Of a DNA stretch of 64,000 bases, positions 24,200-32,305 are shown piece by piece. Made by a program: the position numbers and the translations under genes. The notes under the pieces are model-generated. The model saw nothing but the letters and a program-made list of their open reading frames with translations. It did not search any database and was not told the DNA's origin. This stretch comes from Prevotellaceae bacterium UBA1726 (GTDB lineage: Bacteria > Bacteroidota > Bacteroidia > Bacteroidales > Bacteroidaceae), in contig DCIM01000032.1 of the NCBI GenBank assembly GCA_002316005.1, forward strand, positions 1-64,000, written 5' to 3'. Each line of letters begins with the position of its first letter. The first letter of the stretch is position 1.

Positions 24200-26323
24200 A
24201 TGAACAACAACGACGAGAAACCAAAGATGCCGAAGTTCAACATGAACTGGATATACACCCTGGTGATTATTGCCTTAGCAATACTCTTCTTCACTGGTGG
24301 TGGCGACGCATTGGCTTCTGGCAGTACTTCCGACAAGGCTTCATATACGAAATTCAAGCAGTATGTCGAGAAGGGATATGCCAGTAATGTGGTTGTCAAC
24401 AAGACGACAAACACATTGAAAATGTATGTGAAGGCAAAGTACACACGCGATGTCTTCAAGAAATCACTGAAGGAAGTTGGCGACGAGAACTACCTCTCTG
24501 TTGAGTTTGGTAGTGTTGACGAGCTCGAGAAGTTCCTCTCTGAGCAGCAGACAGCAAAGAAAATCAATGAATTCAGTTACGAAAACAAGAGCAACAGCAG
24601 TTTGATGAGCATTCTCATCAACTTCGGTCCTATCATTCTTCTTGTAGTATTCTGGTTCTTCATCTTCGGCCGTATGGGCGGCGGAGGTGGCGGCGGAAGT
24701 GGAATCTTCTCCGTTGGCAAGAGCAAAGCAAAGATGTACGAGAAGGGCGGTGAACTTGGAATCACTTTCAAGGATGTAGCCGGACAGGAAGGAGCAAAGC
24801 AGGAAGTGCAGGAAATCGTTGACTTCCTGAAGAATCCACAGAAATATACAGAACTGGGTGGTAAGATTCCACGCGGAGCATTGCTCGTGGGCCCTCCAGG
24901 AACTGGTAAGACTCTGCTTGCAAAGGCAGTAGCCGGTGAGGCTGGAGTACCATTCTTCTCAATGTCGGGAAGTGATTTCGTGGAAATGTTCGTGGGTGTT
25001 GGAGCCAGTCGTGTACGCGACTTGTTTGCTCAGGCAAAGCAGAAGAGTCCTTGTATCATCTTCATTGATGAGATTGATGCTGTTGGTCGTGCACGCTCCG
25101 GAAAGAACTCTATGGGTGGAAATGACGAACGCGAGAATACCTTGAACGCTCTCCTCACAGAGATGGACGGATTTGGAACAAACAGCGGAGTAATCATTCT
25201 TGCTGCCACAAACCGTGCCGATATGCTCGACAAGGCATTGTTGCGTGCTGGTCGCTTTGACCGCCAGATTCATGTTGACCTTCCTGACCTTCAGGAGAGA
25301 AAGGAAATATTCCTTGTTCACTTGAAACCTCTGAAGACCGACAACACTCTTGATATTGACTTCCTGGCTCGCCAGACTCCTGGTTTCTCTGGTGCTGATA
25401 TTGCGAATGTTTGTAACGAGGCTGCTTTGATTGCAGCTCGCCACAATAGCGCAACTGTGTCAAAGCAGGATTTCCTTGATGCCGTTGACCGAATCATTGG
25501 TGGTTTGGAGAAGAAGACAAAGGTGATGACTGCCTCTGAGAAGCGTTCAATCGCACTCCACGAAGCAGGTCATGCCACAATTTCGTGGTTCTGCGAGTTT
25601 GCAAATCCACTCGTGAAAGTTACAATCGTTCCTCGCGGTCAGGCTCTTGGTGCAGCATGGTACTTGCCAGAAGAGCGCCAGATTACGACAAAGGAACAGA
25701 TGCTCGACGAGATTTGTTCGCTTCTTGGTGGTCGTGCAGCAGAGGACTTGTGCCTTGGCCACATCTCTACGGGTGCTATGAACGACCTTGAGAGAGCCAC
25801 AAAGAGTGCATTTGGAATGGTGGCTTATGCAGGTATGAGCGACAAGTTGCCAAACATCTGCTACTATAATCAGGAGGAGTATCAGTTCCAGCGTCCTTAC
25901 TCAGAGACAACAGCAAAGATTGTTGACGATGAGGTTCTGAAGATGATTAATGAGCAATATGCTCGTGCAAAGCAGATTCTTGAGGAACATAAGGAGGGTC
26001 ATGCCGAACTCGCAGAACTTCTCATCACTCGTGAGGTTATCTATGCAGAAGATGTTGAGCGCATCTTCGGCAAGCGTCCTTGGACAAGCCGCACAGAGGA
26101 AATCATTGAGGCAAACGAGGCTCTGAAGGCAGAAAACGAGAAGAAGCAGGAGGAGGCTCTTGCTCTCGAGAATATGCCAGAGGAGGTTCGCAAGGCTCAG
26201 GAGGAATTCATGAAGGCAACAGATGCTACAGTAGATGTTGATGTGGCAGAAGCAGAAAAGCCTGCCGACAGCGACAACTACAGCAAGAGCGATAACGAAA
26301 ACGACAACTATAATAAAGGATAA
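24200..26323 (+). CDS. ftsH: ATP-dependent zinc metalloprotease FtsH
   Basis: A membrane-anchored AAA+ protease that degrades membrane and short-lived regulatory proteins. It has two transmembrane helices (about residues 17-33 and 137-156) flanking a periplasmic domain, and a Gly-rich linker at 160-168. Walker A GPPGTGKT is at 231-238, Walker B IIFIDEIDAVG follows, and the second region of homology ends in RAGRFDRQ. The zinc motif HEAGH is at 454-458. The length of 707 aa is slightly above the enterobacterial enzyme because of a charged C-terminal tail rich in Glu, Asn and Asp. It is transcribed with rsfS and overlaps closely with cdsA (two bases apart). Confidence 0.97.
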   Translation: MNNNDEKPKMPKFNMNWIYTLVIIALAILFFTGGGDALASGSTSDKASYTKFKQYVEKGYASNVVVNKTTNTLKMYVKAKYTRDVFKKSLKEVGDENYLSVEFGSVDELEKFLSEQQTAKKINEFSYENKSNSSLMSILINFGPIILLVVFWFFIFGRMGGGGGGGSGIFSVGKSKAKMYEKGGELGITFKDVAGQEGAKQEVQEIVDFLKNPQKYTELGGKIPRGALLVGPPGTGKTLLAKAVAGEAGVPFFSMSGSDFVEMFVGVGASRVRDLFAQAKQKSPCIIFIDEIDAVGRARSGKNSMGGNDERENTLNALLTEMDGFGTNSGVIILAATNRADMLDKALLRAGRFDRQIHVDLPDLQERKEIFLVHLKPLKTDNTLDIDFLARQTPGFSGADIANVCNEAALIAARHNSATVSKQDFLDAVDRIIGGLEKKTKVMTASEKRSIALHEAGHATISWFCEFANPLVKVTIVPRGQALGAAWYLPEERQITTKEQMLDEICSLLGGRAAEDLCLGHISTGAMNDLERATKSAFGMVAYAGMSDKLPNICYYNQEEYQFQRPYSETTAKIVDDEVLKMINEQYARAKQILEEHKEGHAELAELLITREVIYAEDVERIFGKRPWTSRTEEIIEANEALKAENEKKQEEALALENMPEEVRKAQEEFMKATDATVDVDVAEAEKPADSDNYSKSDNENDNYNKG

Positions 26324-26325
26324 AG

Positions 26326-27180
26326 ATGAGTCCAAAGGTAAAGAACTTGATAGTTCGCACCATTAGCGGTGTGTTATTTGTAGCAATCATGATAGCGGGA
26401 TTCCTGCGTTTCGACGCAATGGTATTCCTGTTCACATTGATTACAGGTATGGCTGTGTGGGAATTCACAGGTCTTATCAACGAGCGTGAAGGAGTGACAG
26501 TAAACAGATTCATCTGCTCTGCTGCCGGAATGTTCCTCAATCTGGCTATGGCGGGTTATTGTTCAGGCCTCACACCAGCATTGATTTTCATTCCATATCT
26601 GATTACAATCATCTATCTGTTCATCTCAGAACTCTATCTGAAGCAGGAAGATCCAATCCACGACTGGGCTTACGCGATGATGAGCCAACTCTATATCGCC
26701 CTTCCTTTCTCGTGCATCAATATCATTGCTTTCACCACAGGCGAGTTCTATTGGCTCCTGCCACTCTGTATCTTCATTTTCCTATGGTGCAACGATACTG
26801 GCGCTTACTGCAGCGGTTCGCTTTTCGGCAAGCATAAGCTGTTCCCACGAGTTAGTCCGGGAAAGAGCTGGGAAGGTAGCATTGGCGGTGGAATCCTCGT
26901 TCTTGCTGTTGCCGCATTGGTTAGTTACCTTGAACCAACAACAGCCGAAGGCGTAGGACGCTCAGGAATGAACATAATTGAGTGGATGGGACTTGGATTG
27001 GTTGTTGTGTTCTTCGGCACATGGGGCGACCTTGTGGAGAGTCTATTCAAGCGTACTCTCGGCATCAAGGATTCAGGCAACATCCTTCCTGGTCATGGAG
27101 GAATGCTCGACCGCTTTGATTCTTCACTGATGGCAATACCTGCCGCAGTGGTTTATCTCTATACTCTGAGTTTTATTTAA
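26326..27180 (+). CDS. cdsA: Phosphatidate cytidylyltransferase
   Basis: An integral membrane enzyme making CDP-diacylglycerol from phosphatidic acid and CTP, the branch point of phospholipid synthesis. The 284-aa protein has about seven hydrophobic segments, the conserved NDTGAYCSGSLFGKHK and SPGKSWEGSIGG motifs, and the C-terminal signature running from GDLVESLFKRTLGIKDS into PGHGGMLDRFDS. It is the last gene of the rsfS-ftsH-cdsA operon. Its last eight bases overlap the end of the convergent lpxB gene. Confidence 0.95.
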   Translation: MSPKVKNLIVRTISGVLFVAIMIAGFLRFDAMVFLFTLITGMAVWEFTGLINEREGVTVNRFICSAAGMFLNLAMAGYCSGLTPALIFIPYLITIIYLFISELYLKQEDPIHDWAYAMMSQLYIALPFSCINIIAFTTGEFYWLLPLCIFIFLWCNDTGAYCSGSLFGKHKLFPRVSPGKSWEGSIGGGILVLAVAALVSYLEPTTAEGVGRSGMNIIEWMGLGLVVVFFGTWGDLVESLFKRTLGIKDSGNILPGHGGMLDRFDSSLMAIPAAVVYLYTLSFI

Positions 27181-28348
27181 GAAGTAATTCGCGCATTATA
27201 CGGGCGGCATTGTCAGGAGCGACAGTGTCGCCTAATCTTTTGTGAACTTCCTTATAACCCTCAAGCATCATCTCGCGGGTTGAGGTTCCAGGGAGGATTC
27301 GGTCGAGCTCAGACCGAATCTGAGATTCTGTGAACTTATCGGCCATCATCTCTGGTACCACTTCCCTATCGGCAATAAGATTGACAAGAGAGATATATTT
27401 CACCTTGAAGAAATTGTCCCACACAAAACGCGAGACTGGAGGAAGAGGCGTTTTGTAGAGTACCACCTGAGGAACATTGAAACAACAAGTCTCAAGAGTG
27501 GCGGTTCCACTTGTGACAAGTGCCGAAGTGGCATGCGACAAGAGAGGGTAAGTCTGGTTCATCACAAGATGAATTGAGGTGCCATCAAGATAACTGCGAT
27601 ACACTTCCTCGGGAATTGAAGGAGCACCAGCCAACACGAGCGTGTAATTATTAATAAGGTGGCGCGTTGTGGCAATCATCATCGGCAGATTGTCCTTTAT
27701 CTCCTGCATGCGAGAACCAGCAAGAAGGGCAATAATAGGCTTCTTCCCATCTTCCCCCGAGTGGGAGGCGATACCATTACGAGACAAGAACTCATCGGCT
27801 GTCTCTGTATATGACTCAAGGAATTCGTGAACCTCGTTTTGGGTTGGATTGCCCACATAATGAACTGGATAATTGTGTTTCTGTTCAAAGAACGGAACCT
27901 CGAAAGGCAGAATTGAGAACATTTCATCAACATCGCGCTTGAAATTCTTGATTCGTCCTTCCTTCCAAGCCCAAATCTTCGGACTTATGTAATAGTAGAT
28001 TTTGCAAGAGAAACGGCCTGCTTTCTGCTCATTGCGAAGGAACTGTGCAATATTCAGATTAAAGCCCGCATAATCAACCAAAATCACAACATCAGGTTTC
28101 CAGTGCAGAATATCCTCCTTACATTGCTTACGAGCATTGAGAATCACCTTCAAATGCATCACCACAGGAACAAAGCCCATATATGCTATCTCCTTGAAAT
28201 GACGCACACGAGTGCCACCTTCGGCAGTCATCAGGTCACCACCGAAGAACCGGAATTCAGCCTCAGCATCTTCCTTTTTCAATGAGCGCATCAATCGCGA
28301 AGCGTGCAAATCGCCCGAAGCCTCGCCAACAATGAGATAGTATTTCAT
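27173..28348 (-). CDS. lpxB: Lipid-A-disaccharide synthase
   Basis: A GT19 glycosyltransferase that joins UDP-diacylglucosamine and lipid X to form the lipid A disaccharide, at the inner membrane. The 391-aa protein begins with YYLIVGEASGDLHASRL, the family signature, and contains FSILPFEVPFF, HYVGNPTQNEV, LLAGSRMQEI and VTSGTATLETCCFNVPQVVLYKT. It lies 19 bases downstream of surE and is probably cotranscribed. The 3' end overlaps cdsA by eight bases tail to tail, leaving no room for a terminator between them. Confidence 0.96.
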   Translation of the reverse strand: MKYYLIVGEASGDLHASRLMRSLKKEDAEAEFRFFGGDLMTAEGGTRVRHFKEIAYMGFVPVVMHLKVILNARKQCKEDILHWKPDVVILVDYAGFNLNIAQFLRNEQKAGRFSCKIYYYISPKIWAWKEGRIKNFKRDVDEMFSILPFEVPFFEQKHNYPVHYVGNPTQNEVHEFLESYTETADEFLSRNGIASHSGEDGKKPIIALLAGSRMQEIKDNLPMMIATTRHLINNYTLVLAGAPSIPEEVYRSYLDGTSIHLVMNQTYPLLSHATSALVTSGTATLETCCFNVPQVVLYKTPLPPVSRFVWDNFFKVKYISLVNLIADREVVPEMMADKFTESQIRSELDRILPGTSTREMMLEGYKEVHKRLGDTVAPDNAARIMRELLLK

Positions 28349-28367
28349 AACACAGTTTCCTCCTACC

Positions 28368-29132
28368 CTATTCGAAAAGTTTCAGTTCGTGCAAAGCCTT
28401 ATGATCGGTCAAATCGACCGTAAGCGGAGTTATGGCACAATAGCCATGAGCCAAAGCCCAAGCATCTGTATCCTCTGCCTCTGGTTCATCACTCTGATAG
28501 TAGCCGGTCATCCAGTAATAATCGAGTCCTCCACGAGGATGCTCGCGCTTCTCAACCTCCTTGTGCCATTGTCCGTGAGCCATTCGGCACATGCGAATTC
28601 CCTTGTAATCGTCGGTCACAGGGAAATTGACATTAAGGCAAGTGTAATGAGGAAGACCTTCGCTCAAAACCTTTCCAACGAGATGACGAACAACCTCGGT
28701 CATTGGCGTAAAATCAGCATCCTCGGAATAGTCACAAAGACTGAACGCAATTGAAGGAATACCCTTCATCGCGCCCTCAATGGCAACACCAACAGTACCA
28801 CTATACTGAGCATTTGTAGAGGCGTTGTCACCATGATTGATACCACTCAAAACCAAGTCGGGAGTGCGATTCACAATCTGATGATATGCCATTTTGACGC
28901 AATCGACAGGAGTGCCCGAACAGCCGTAGATATCAAGTCCAGGTTCGCTCGAAATGAGTTTGTTGAACAGAACCATAGTGGTGAAAGCACGCGAATATCC
29001 AGAGCGAGGGCCATCAGGAGCACAGACAAGGACATCACCAAAATCGCGCACCATTTCAATGAGCGAGCGTATTCCTTTTGCCTGATAGCCGTCATCGTTG
29101 GCTATGAGTATGAGTGGTCGTTGTTTTTCCAT
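28368..29132 (-). CDS. surE: 5'/3'-nucleotidase SurE
   Basis: A 254-aa metal-dependent nucleotidase acting on nucleoside monophosphates. The family motif is NDDGYQAKGIRSL with metal ligands Asp13 and Asp14. SGINHGDNASTNAQYSGTVGVAIEG is the second active-site segment. The frame is open further upstream, but the ATG at 29132 fits the family N-terminus and the promoter box at 29154-29161. It forms an operon with lpxB. Confidence 0.95.
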   Translation of the reverse strand: MEKQRPLILIANDDGYQAKGIRSLIEMVRDFGDVLVCAPDGPRSGYSRAFTTMVLFNKLISSEPGLDIYGCSGTPVDCVKMAYHQIVNRTPDLVLSGINHGDNASTNAQYSGTVGVAIEGAMKGIPSIAFSLCDYSEDADFTPMTEVVRHLVGKVLSEGLPHYTCLNVNFPVTDDYKGIRMCRMAHGQWHKEVEKREHPRGGLDYYWMTGYYQSDEPEAEDTDAWALAHGYCAITPLTVDLTDHKALHELKLFE

Positions 29133-29153
29133 TAATAATAAGTTTTGCGAATG

Positions 29154-29161
29154 CAAAAATA
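29154..29161 (-). promoter_or_regulatory. -7 box (TATTTTTG) of surE-lpxB
   Basis: On the minus strand, TATTTTTGCA lies 21 bases before the surE ATG. The upstream TTTG motif is closer than the ideal spacing. Confidence 0.55.
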
Positions 29162-29358
29162 CTGCATTTTCGGCACAAAACCAAGAAATGACGGATGTTT
29201 TTTGGTGGACAAGCCTCAACCACAAGCAACAGAAACAACATAATTTGTAAAAGAATATTGCCTAAAATCGGCATCTTAAAATTTTGCATTCTACGAGCGA
29301 AAATCGTCTCCAAAACGCAATAAGAGAGAGGAAAAGCAGAGGCGCGGAGGAGAAAAGC

Positions 29359-29538
29359 ATGGAATGACAACATGAAACCTATGGAATGACAAGGTCATTT
29401 AAGCCTTCCGAGCTTGTCATTACGGCACTTTCACCACCTCATTTGGGCACTTTCATGGCAAAAAACGAGGACTAAAATTTCGCTTAAATCGTTAAAAGAC
29501 TGAAAGCCAACAGTTTAGCAAAATCGCCAAAACTCGCG
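29359..29538. repeat. Composite intergenic repeat: ATGGAATGA units plus conserved block
   Basis: CATGGAATGACAA and CTATGGAATGACAAGGTCATTTAAG units (29359-29405) are followed by the block GTTAAAAGACTGAAAGCCAA and on to 29538. The block aligns with 58612-58659, roughly three quarters identical by eye, where it also follows a cluster of the same small repeats. The shared order suggests one larger repeated element. Confidence 0.6.
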
Positions 29539-29720
29539 TATTTGGAAGCGAGATGGGAGTTGGTGGATTTCGCGCGAATCTCAGAGGGTATATTGTTGGG
29601 TATTTTCACAGAACCCCCGAAATGAATTTCGGGAAACGGTGACGGCTCGCATATATAATAAAAGGAGAGGCGCGGCAACTTAACAATCCTTAAAAAGGGT
29701 GTTTTTTGCCAAATTAAAGG

Positions 29721-29759
29721 ATAACCTTTCGGTTATTCCAACTTTTTTTCGTAACTTTG
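29721..29759 (+). promoter_or_regulatory. parA promoter with overlapping palindrome
   Basis: The -7 box TAACTTTG is at 29752-29759. The expected -33 position (TTTC, 29727-29730) is the centre of the palindrome ATAACC/GGTTAT (29721-29736), where a bound protein would occlude the promoter. Confidence 0.55.
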
Positions 29760-29833
29760 CACAAATAGCGACATAAAGTACGCCATTTCAACAAACGACC
29801 AATTAATACACGATTATTATATAGATAATAAAA

Positions 29834-30598
29834 ATGGGAAAGATTATCGCTTTAGCAAACCAGAAAGGTGGCGTTGGTAAAACAACAACCTCAATGAACC
29901 TCGCAGCCTCGCTGGCAACCTTGGAAAAGACAGTTCTCCTCATTGACGGCGACCCACAGGCAAACGCTTCGAGCGGCTTGGGAGTTGACCTCAGCGAGGT
30001 GGAGTGCTCTATCTACGAATGCATCATCAACAATGCTGACATTCACGAAGCAATCTACACCACAGATATCGAAGGACTGGACATTGTTCCAAGTCACATC
30101 GACCTTGTTGGCGCAGAGATTGAGATGCTTAACCTGAAAAACCGCGAGAAAATCATTAAGAACATTCTTGCTCCGGTAAAGGACGAGTACGACTATATTC
30201 TGATTGACTGCAGCCCATCGCTCGGTCTTATCACAGTAAACGCATTGACAGCAGCCGATTCTGTAATCATTCCTGTTCAGTGTGAGTATTTCGCATTGGA
30301 GGGTATCACAAAGTTGCTCAACACCATCAAAATCATCAAGAGCAAACTCAACCCACATCTCGAGATTGAGGGATTCCTGCTGACAATGTACGACTCTCGC
30401 CTGCGTCTGGCCAACCAGATTTACGATGAGGTGAAGCGCCATTTCCAGGAACTCGTCTTCAAGACTGTAATCCAGCGAAATGTAAAACTATCGGAGAGTC
30501 CATCGCACGGACTTCCAGTAATCCTCTATGATGCTAATTCGGCTGGTGCAAAGAACCACCTCGCTCTGGCAAAGGAGATTATCGCAAAGAACAGTTAA
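29834..30598 (+). CDS. parA: Chromosome partitioning ATPase ParA (Soj-like)
   Basis: A 254-aa Walker-type ATPase that, with ParB bound at parS sites, moves replication origins. It has the deviant Walker A KGGVGKTTT at residues 11-19, DGDPQANASSGLG (Walker A' region), and YILIDCSPSLGLITVNAL (Walker B). It is short and lacks an N-terminal helix-turn-helix, as in chromosomal ParA. The stop is eight bases before the parB start. The two genes head a run that includes DUF5683, a lytic transglycosylase and relA/spoT, all co-oriented. Confidence 0.96.
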   Translation: MGKIIALANQKGGVGKTTTSMNLAASLATLEKTVLLIDGDPQANASSGLGVDLSEVECSIYECIINNADIHEAIYTTDIEGLDIVPSHIDLVGAEIEMLNLKNREKIIKNILAPVKDEYDYILIDCSPSLGLITVNALTAADSVIIPVQCEYFALEGITKLLNTIKIIKSKLNPHLEIEGFLLTMYDSRLRLANQIYDEVKRHFQELVFKTVIQRNVKLSESPSHGLPVILYDANSAGAKNHLALAKEIIAKNS

Positions 30599-30605
30599 AC
30601 ACATT

Positions 30606-31514
30606 ATGGCAGTAAAAAAGAAATTCACTACAGGTGCAAAAGGCACAGCTTTAGGCCGAGGCCTTGACGCCCTGATATCAACAGAGGCAGTAAGAACAGA
30701 AGGTTCTTCTACCATCAGCGAGATTCCAATCAATCAGATTGAGCGCAATCCGAATCAGCCTCGTCGCGATTTCGACGAAGAGGCTCTGCAGGAATTGGCA
30801 GCAAGCATCACAGAGATTGGTATCATCCAGCCCATCACACTCCATCAGATTTCGGCCGACAAATATATGATTATCGCCGGCGAGCGTCGTTGGAGAGCAA
30901 GTCAGTTGGCTGGTCTCACTACCATCCCTGCTTATATCCGCACCCTCGACGATGCGAGTATAATGACAATGGCCCTCGTGGAAAACATTCAGCGTGAGGA
31001 CCTTAACGACATTGAAGTGGCTCTCGCCTATCAGCAGATGATGGAGAAAGAGAAGATGACACAGGACAAGGTTGCAAAGAGCGTGGGCAAAAGCCGTACA
31101 GCTGTGACCAATACTCTACGTCTGCTTCGCCTTCCTGCACAGGTTCAGATGGCTCTCCAGAAAAAGGAGATTACAATGGGCCATGCTCGCGCACTTCTCG
31201 CCATTGACAGTCCTACACTCCAGGTGAAGGTGTTCAACGAGATTATCAAGAACGGATATAATGTGCGTCAGGTTGAGGAACTGGCTCAGCGCCTCAAGTC
31301 GGGCGAGGATATCCAGTCGGGCAAGAAGACTATTAAGTCGACAAGCAAACTCCCAAGCGAGTACGAGACACTTCGCACACAACTGGCAAAGTTCTTCGAT
31401 ACAAAGGTGCAGATGAGCATCTCGCCTAAGGGCAAGGGCAAAATCAGCATTCCTTTCGAGGACGCTGAGCAGTTGGAGCGTATTATGAACATTTTCGACA
31501 AGATAAAGGACTAA
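30606..31514 (+). CDS. parB: Chromosome partitioning protein ParB
   Basis: A 302-aa CTPase and DNA-binding protein that loads at parS sites. After a basic tail comes the ParA-interacting GRGLDALIS, then the CTP-binding ParB/Srx domain with ERNPNQPRRDF, GIIQPITL and GERRWRASQLAG, then MALVENIQREDLNDIE. The helix-turn-helix is at about residues 150-195 (MTQDKVAKSVGKSRTAVTNTLRLLRLP). A C-terminal dimerisation region follows. An upstream frame extension overlapping parA is rejected in favour of the ATG at 30606, which begins the canonical N-terminus. Confidence 0.96.
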   Translation: MAVKKKFTTGAKGTALGRGLDALISTEAVRTEGSSTISEIPINQIERNPNQPRRDFDEEALQELAASITEIGIIQPITLHQISADKYMIIAGERRWRASQLAGLTTIPAYIRTLDDASIMTMALVENIQREDLNDIEVALAYQQMMEKEKMTQDKVAKSVGKSRTAVTNTLRLLRLPAQVQMALQKKEITMGHARALLAIDSPTLQVKVFNEIIKNGYNVRQVEELAQRLKSGEDIQSGKKTIKSTSKLPSEYETLRTQLAKFFDTKVQMSISPKGKGKISIPFEDAEQLERIMNIFDKIKD

Positions 31515-31529
31515 CCTCCTCGCATAGTA

Positions 31530-32288
31530 TTGAAATCACTTATAGCGACATATAAGATAGGTATCTTCGCGTGCCTGCTCTTGCTTCTGCCACTTGGTGC
31601 TTCTGCACAGACAGAGACAAAAGTCAGGGAGTTGGTGGATTCTGTCAGAGTTGAAGCCCCAGAATCGGCCGATTCTGTAGGAGTCTCAACCTTTGCCGAG
31701 GTTGAAGGCGAGAAGGTGATTTATGCCGATTCGCTGCAGACTCTAAAAGGGAAGACCATCAAACCGGGACGTGACTGGAGCACTTGGAAACCAGATCCAA
31801 AGCGCGCCATGTGGCTTGCTCTCGTTTTCCCAGGAGCCGGACAGATGTATAATCGCAAATACTGGAAGTTGCCAATCTTTGTCGGTGGTTTCGTGGGTTG
31901 TGCCTATGCATATTCGTGGAATGGCCAGATGTACAAGGATTACAAACAGGCCTATCTCGACATTACAGACGACGACCCGAATACAAAGAGCTATGAGAAG
32001 TTCCTGCACCTTGGAAAGGTGATTGACGAGTCGAATATAGCTCGTTACCAAAAACTGTTTAGTCAACGAAAAGACCGTTTCCGCCGCTATCGCGACATGA
32101 GTTTCTTCTGCATTCTTGGTGTCTATGCACTCAGCGTGATTGATGCCTATGTAGATGCCTCGCTGTCACAGTTCGACATTTCTGATGACCTGAGTTTGCG
32201 CGTGGAACCAGCATACATTAACAACGGCACTAACAACAACCCTCTCAAAAGCGGAGGAATGGGAGTTCAGTGCAGTTTAACTTTCTAA
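31530..32288 (+). CDS. DUF5683 membrane protein (predicted TTG start)
   Basis: A 252-aa envelope protein of the DUF5683 family, common in Bacteroidota. It has a signal-type N-terminus ending near ASAQ, then the conserved WKPDPKRAMWLALVFPGAGQMYNRKYWKLPI segment (in several parts) with two short hydrophobic segments, and later DMSFFCILGVYALSVIDAYVDA. There is no ATG at the 5' end: an in-frame stop lies at 31512-31514, and TTG at 31530 is the only start that preserves the signal peptide. It lies between parB and a lytic transglycosylase gene, which suggests a cell-wall or division role, but the function is unknown. Confidence 0.85.
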   Translation: MKSLIATYKIGIFACLLLLLPLGASAQTETKVRELVDSVRVEAPESADSVGVSTFAEVEGEKVIYADSLQTLKGKTIKPGRDWSTWKPDPKRAMWLALVFPGAGQMYNRKYWKLPIFVGGFVGCAYAYSWNGQMYKDYKQAYLDITDDDPNTKSYEKFLHLGKVIDESNIARYQKLFSQRKDRFRRYRDMSFFCILGVYALSVIDAYVDASLSQFDISDDLSLRVEPAYINNGTNNNPLKSGGMGVQCSLTF

Positions 32289-32305
32289 AAACAATTATCC
32301 CGCTT

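Larger units (their letters stand above)
29133..29833. other. Long divergent intergenic region between surE and parA
   Basis: I support no gene here; the minus-strand frames at 29092-29373 and 29484-29678 lack motifs. The region holds the surE promoter box, a cluster of ATGGAATGA-type repeats (29359-29410), a block homologous to one near 58612 (29491-29538), and the parA promoter with an ATAACC/GGTTAT palindrome. I looked for a parS-like CACGTG site near parAB and saw none. Confidence 0.65.

Noticed and set aside
29484..29678. 64-codon minus-strand frame between surE and parA
   Set aside because: It spans the repeat block shared with 58612-58659 and has no coding character or start context.
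29721..29736. ATAACC/GGTTAT palindrome considered as parS
   Set aside because: It does not resemble the conserved parS centre CACGTG, and it overlaps the parA promoter, so an operator is more likely.
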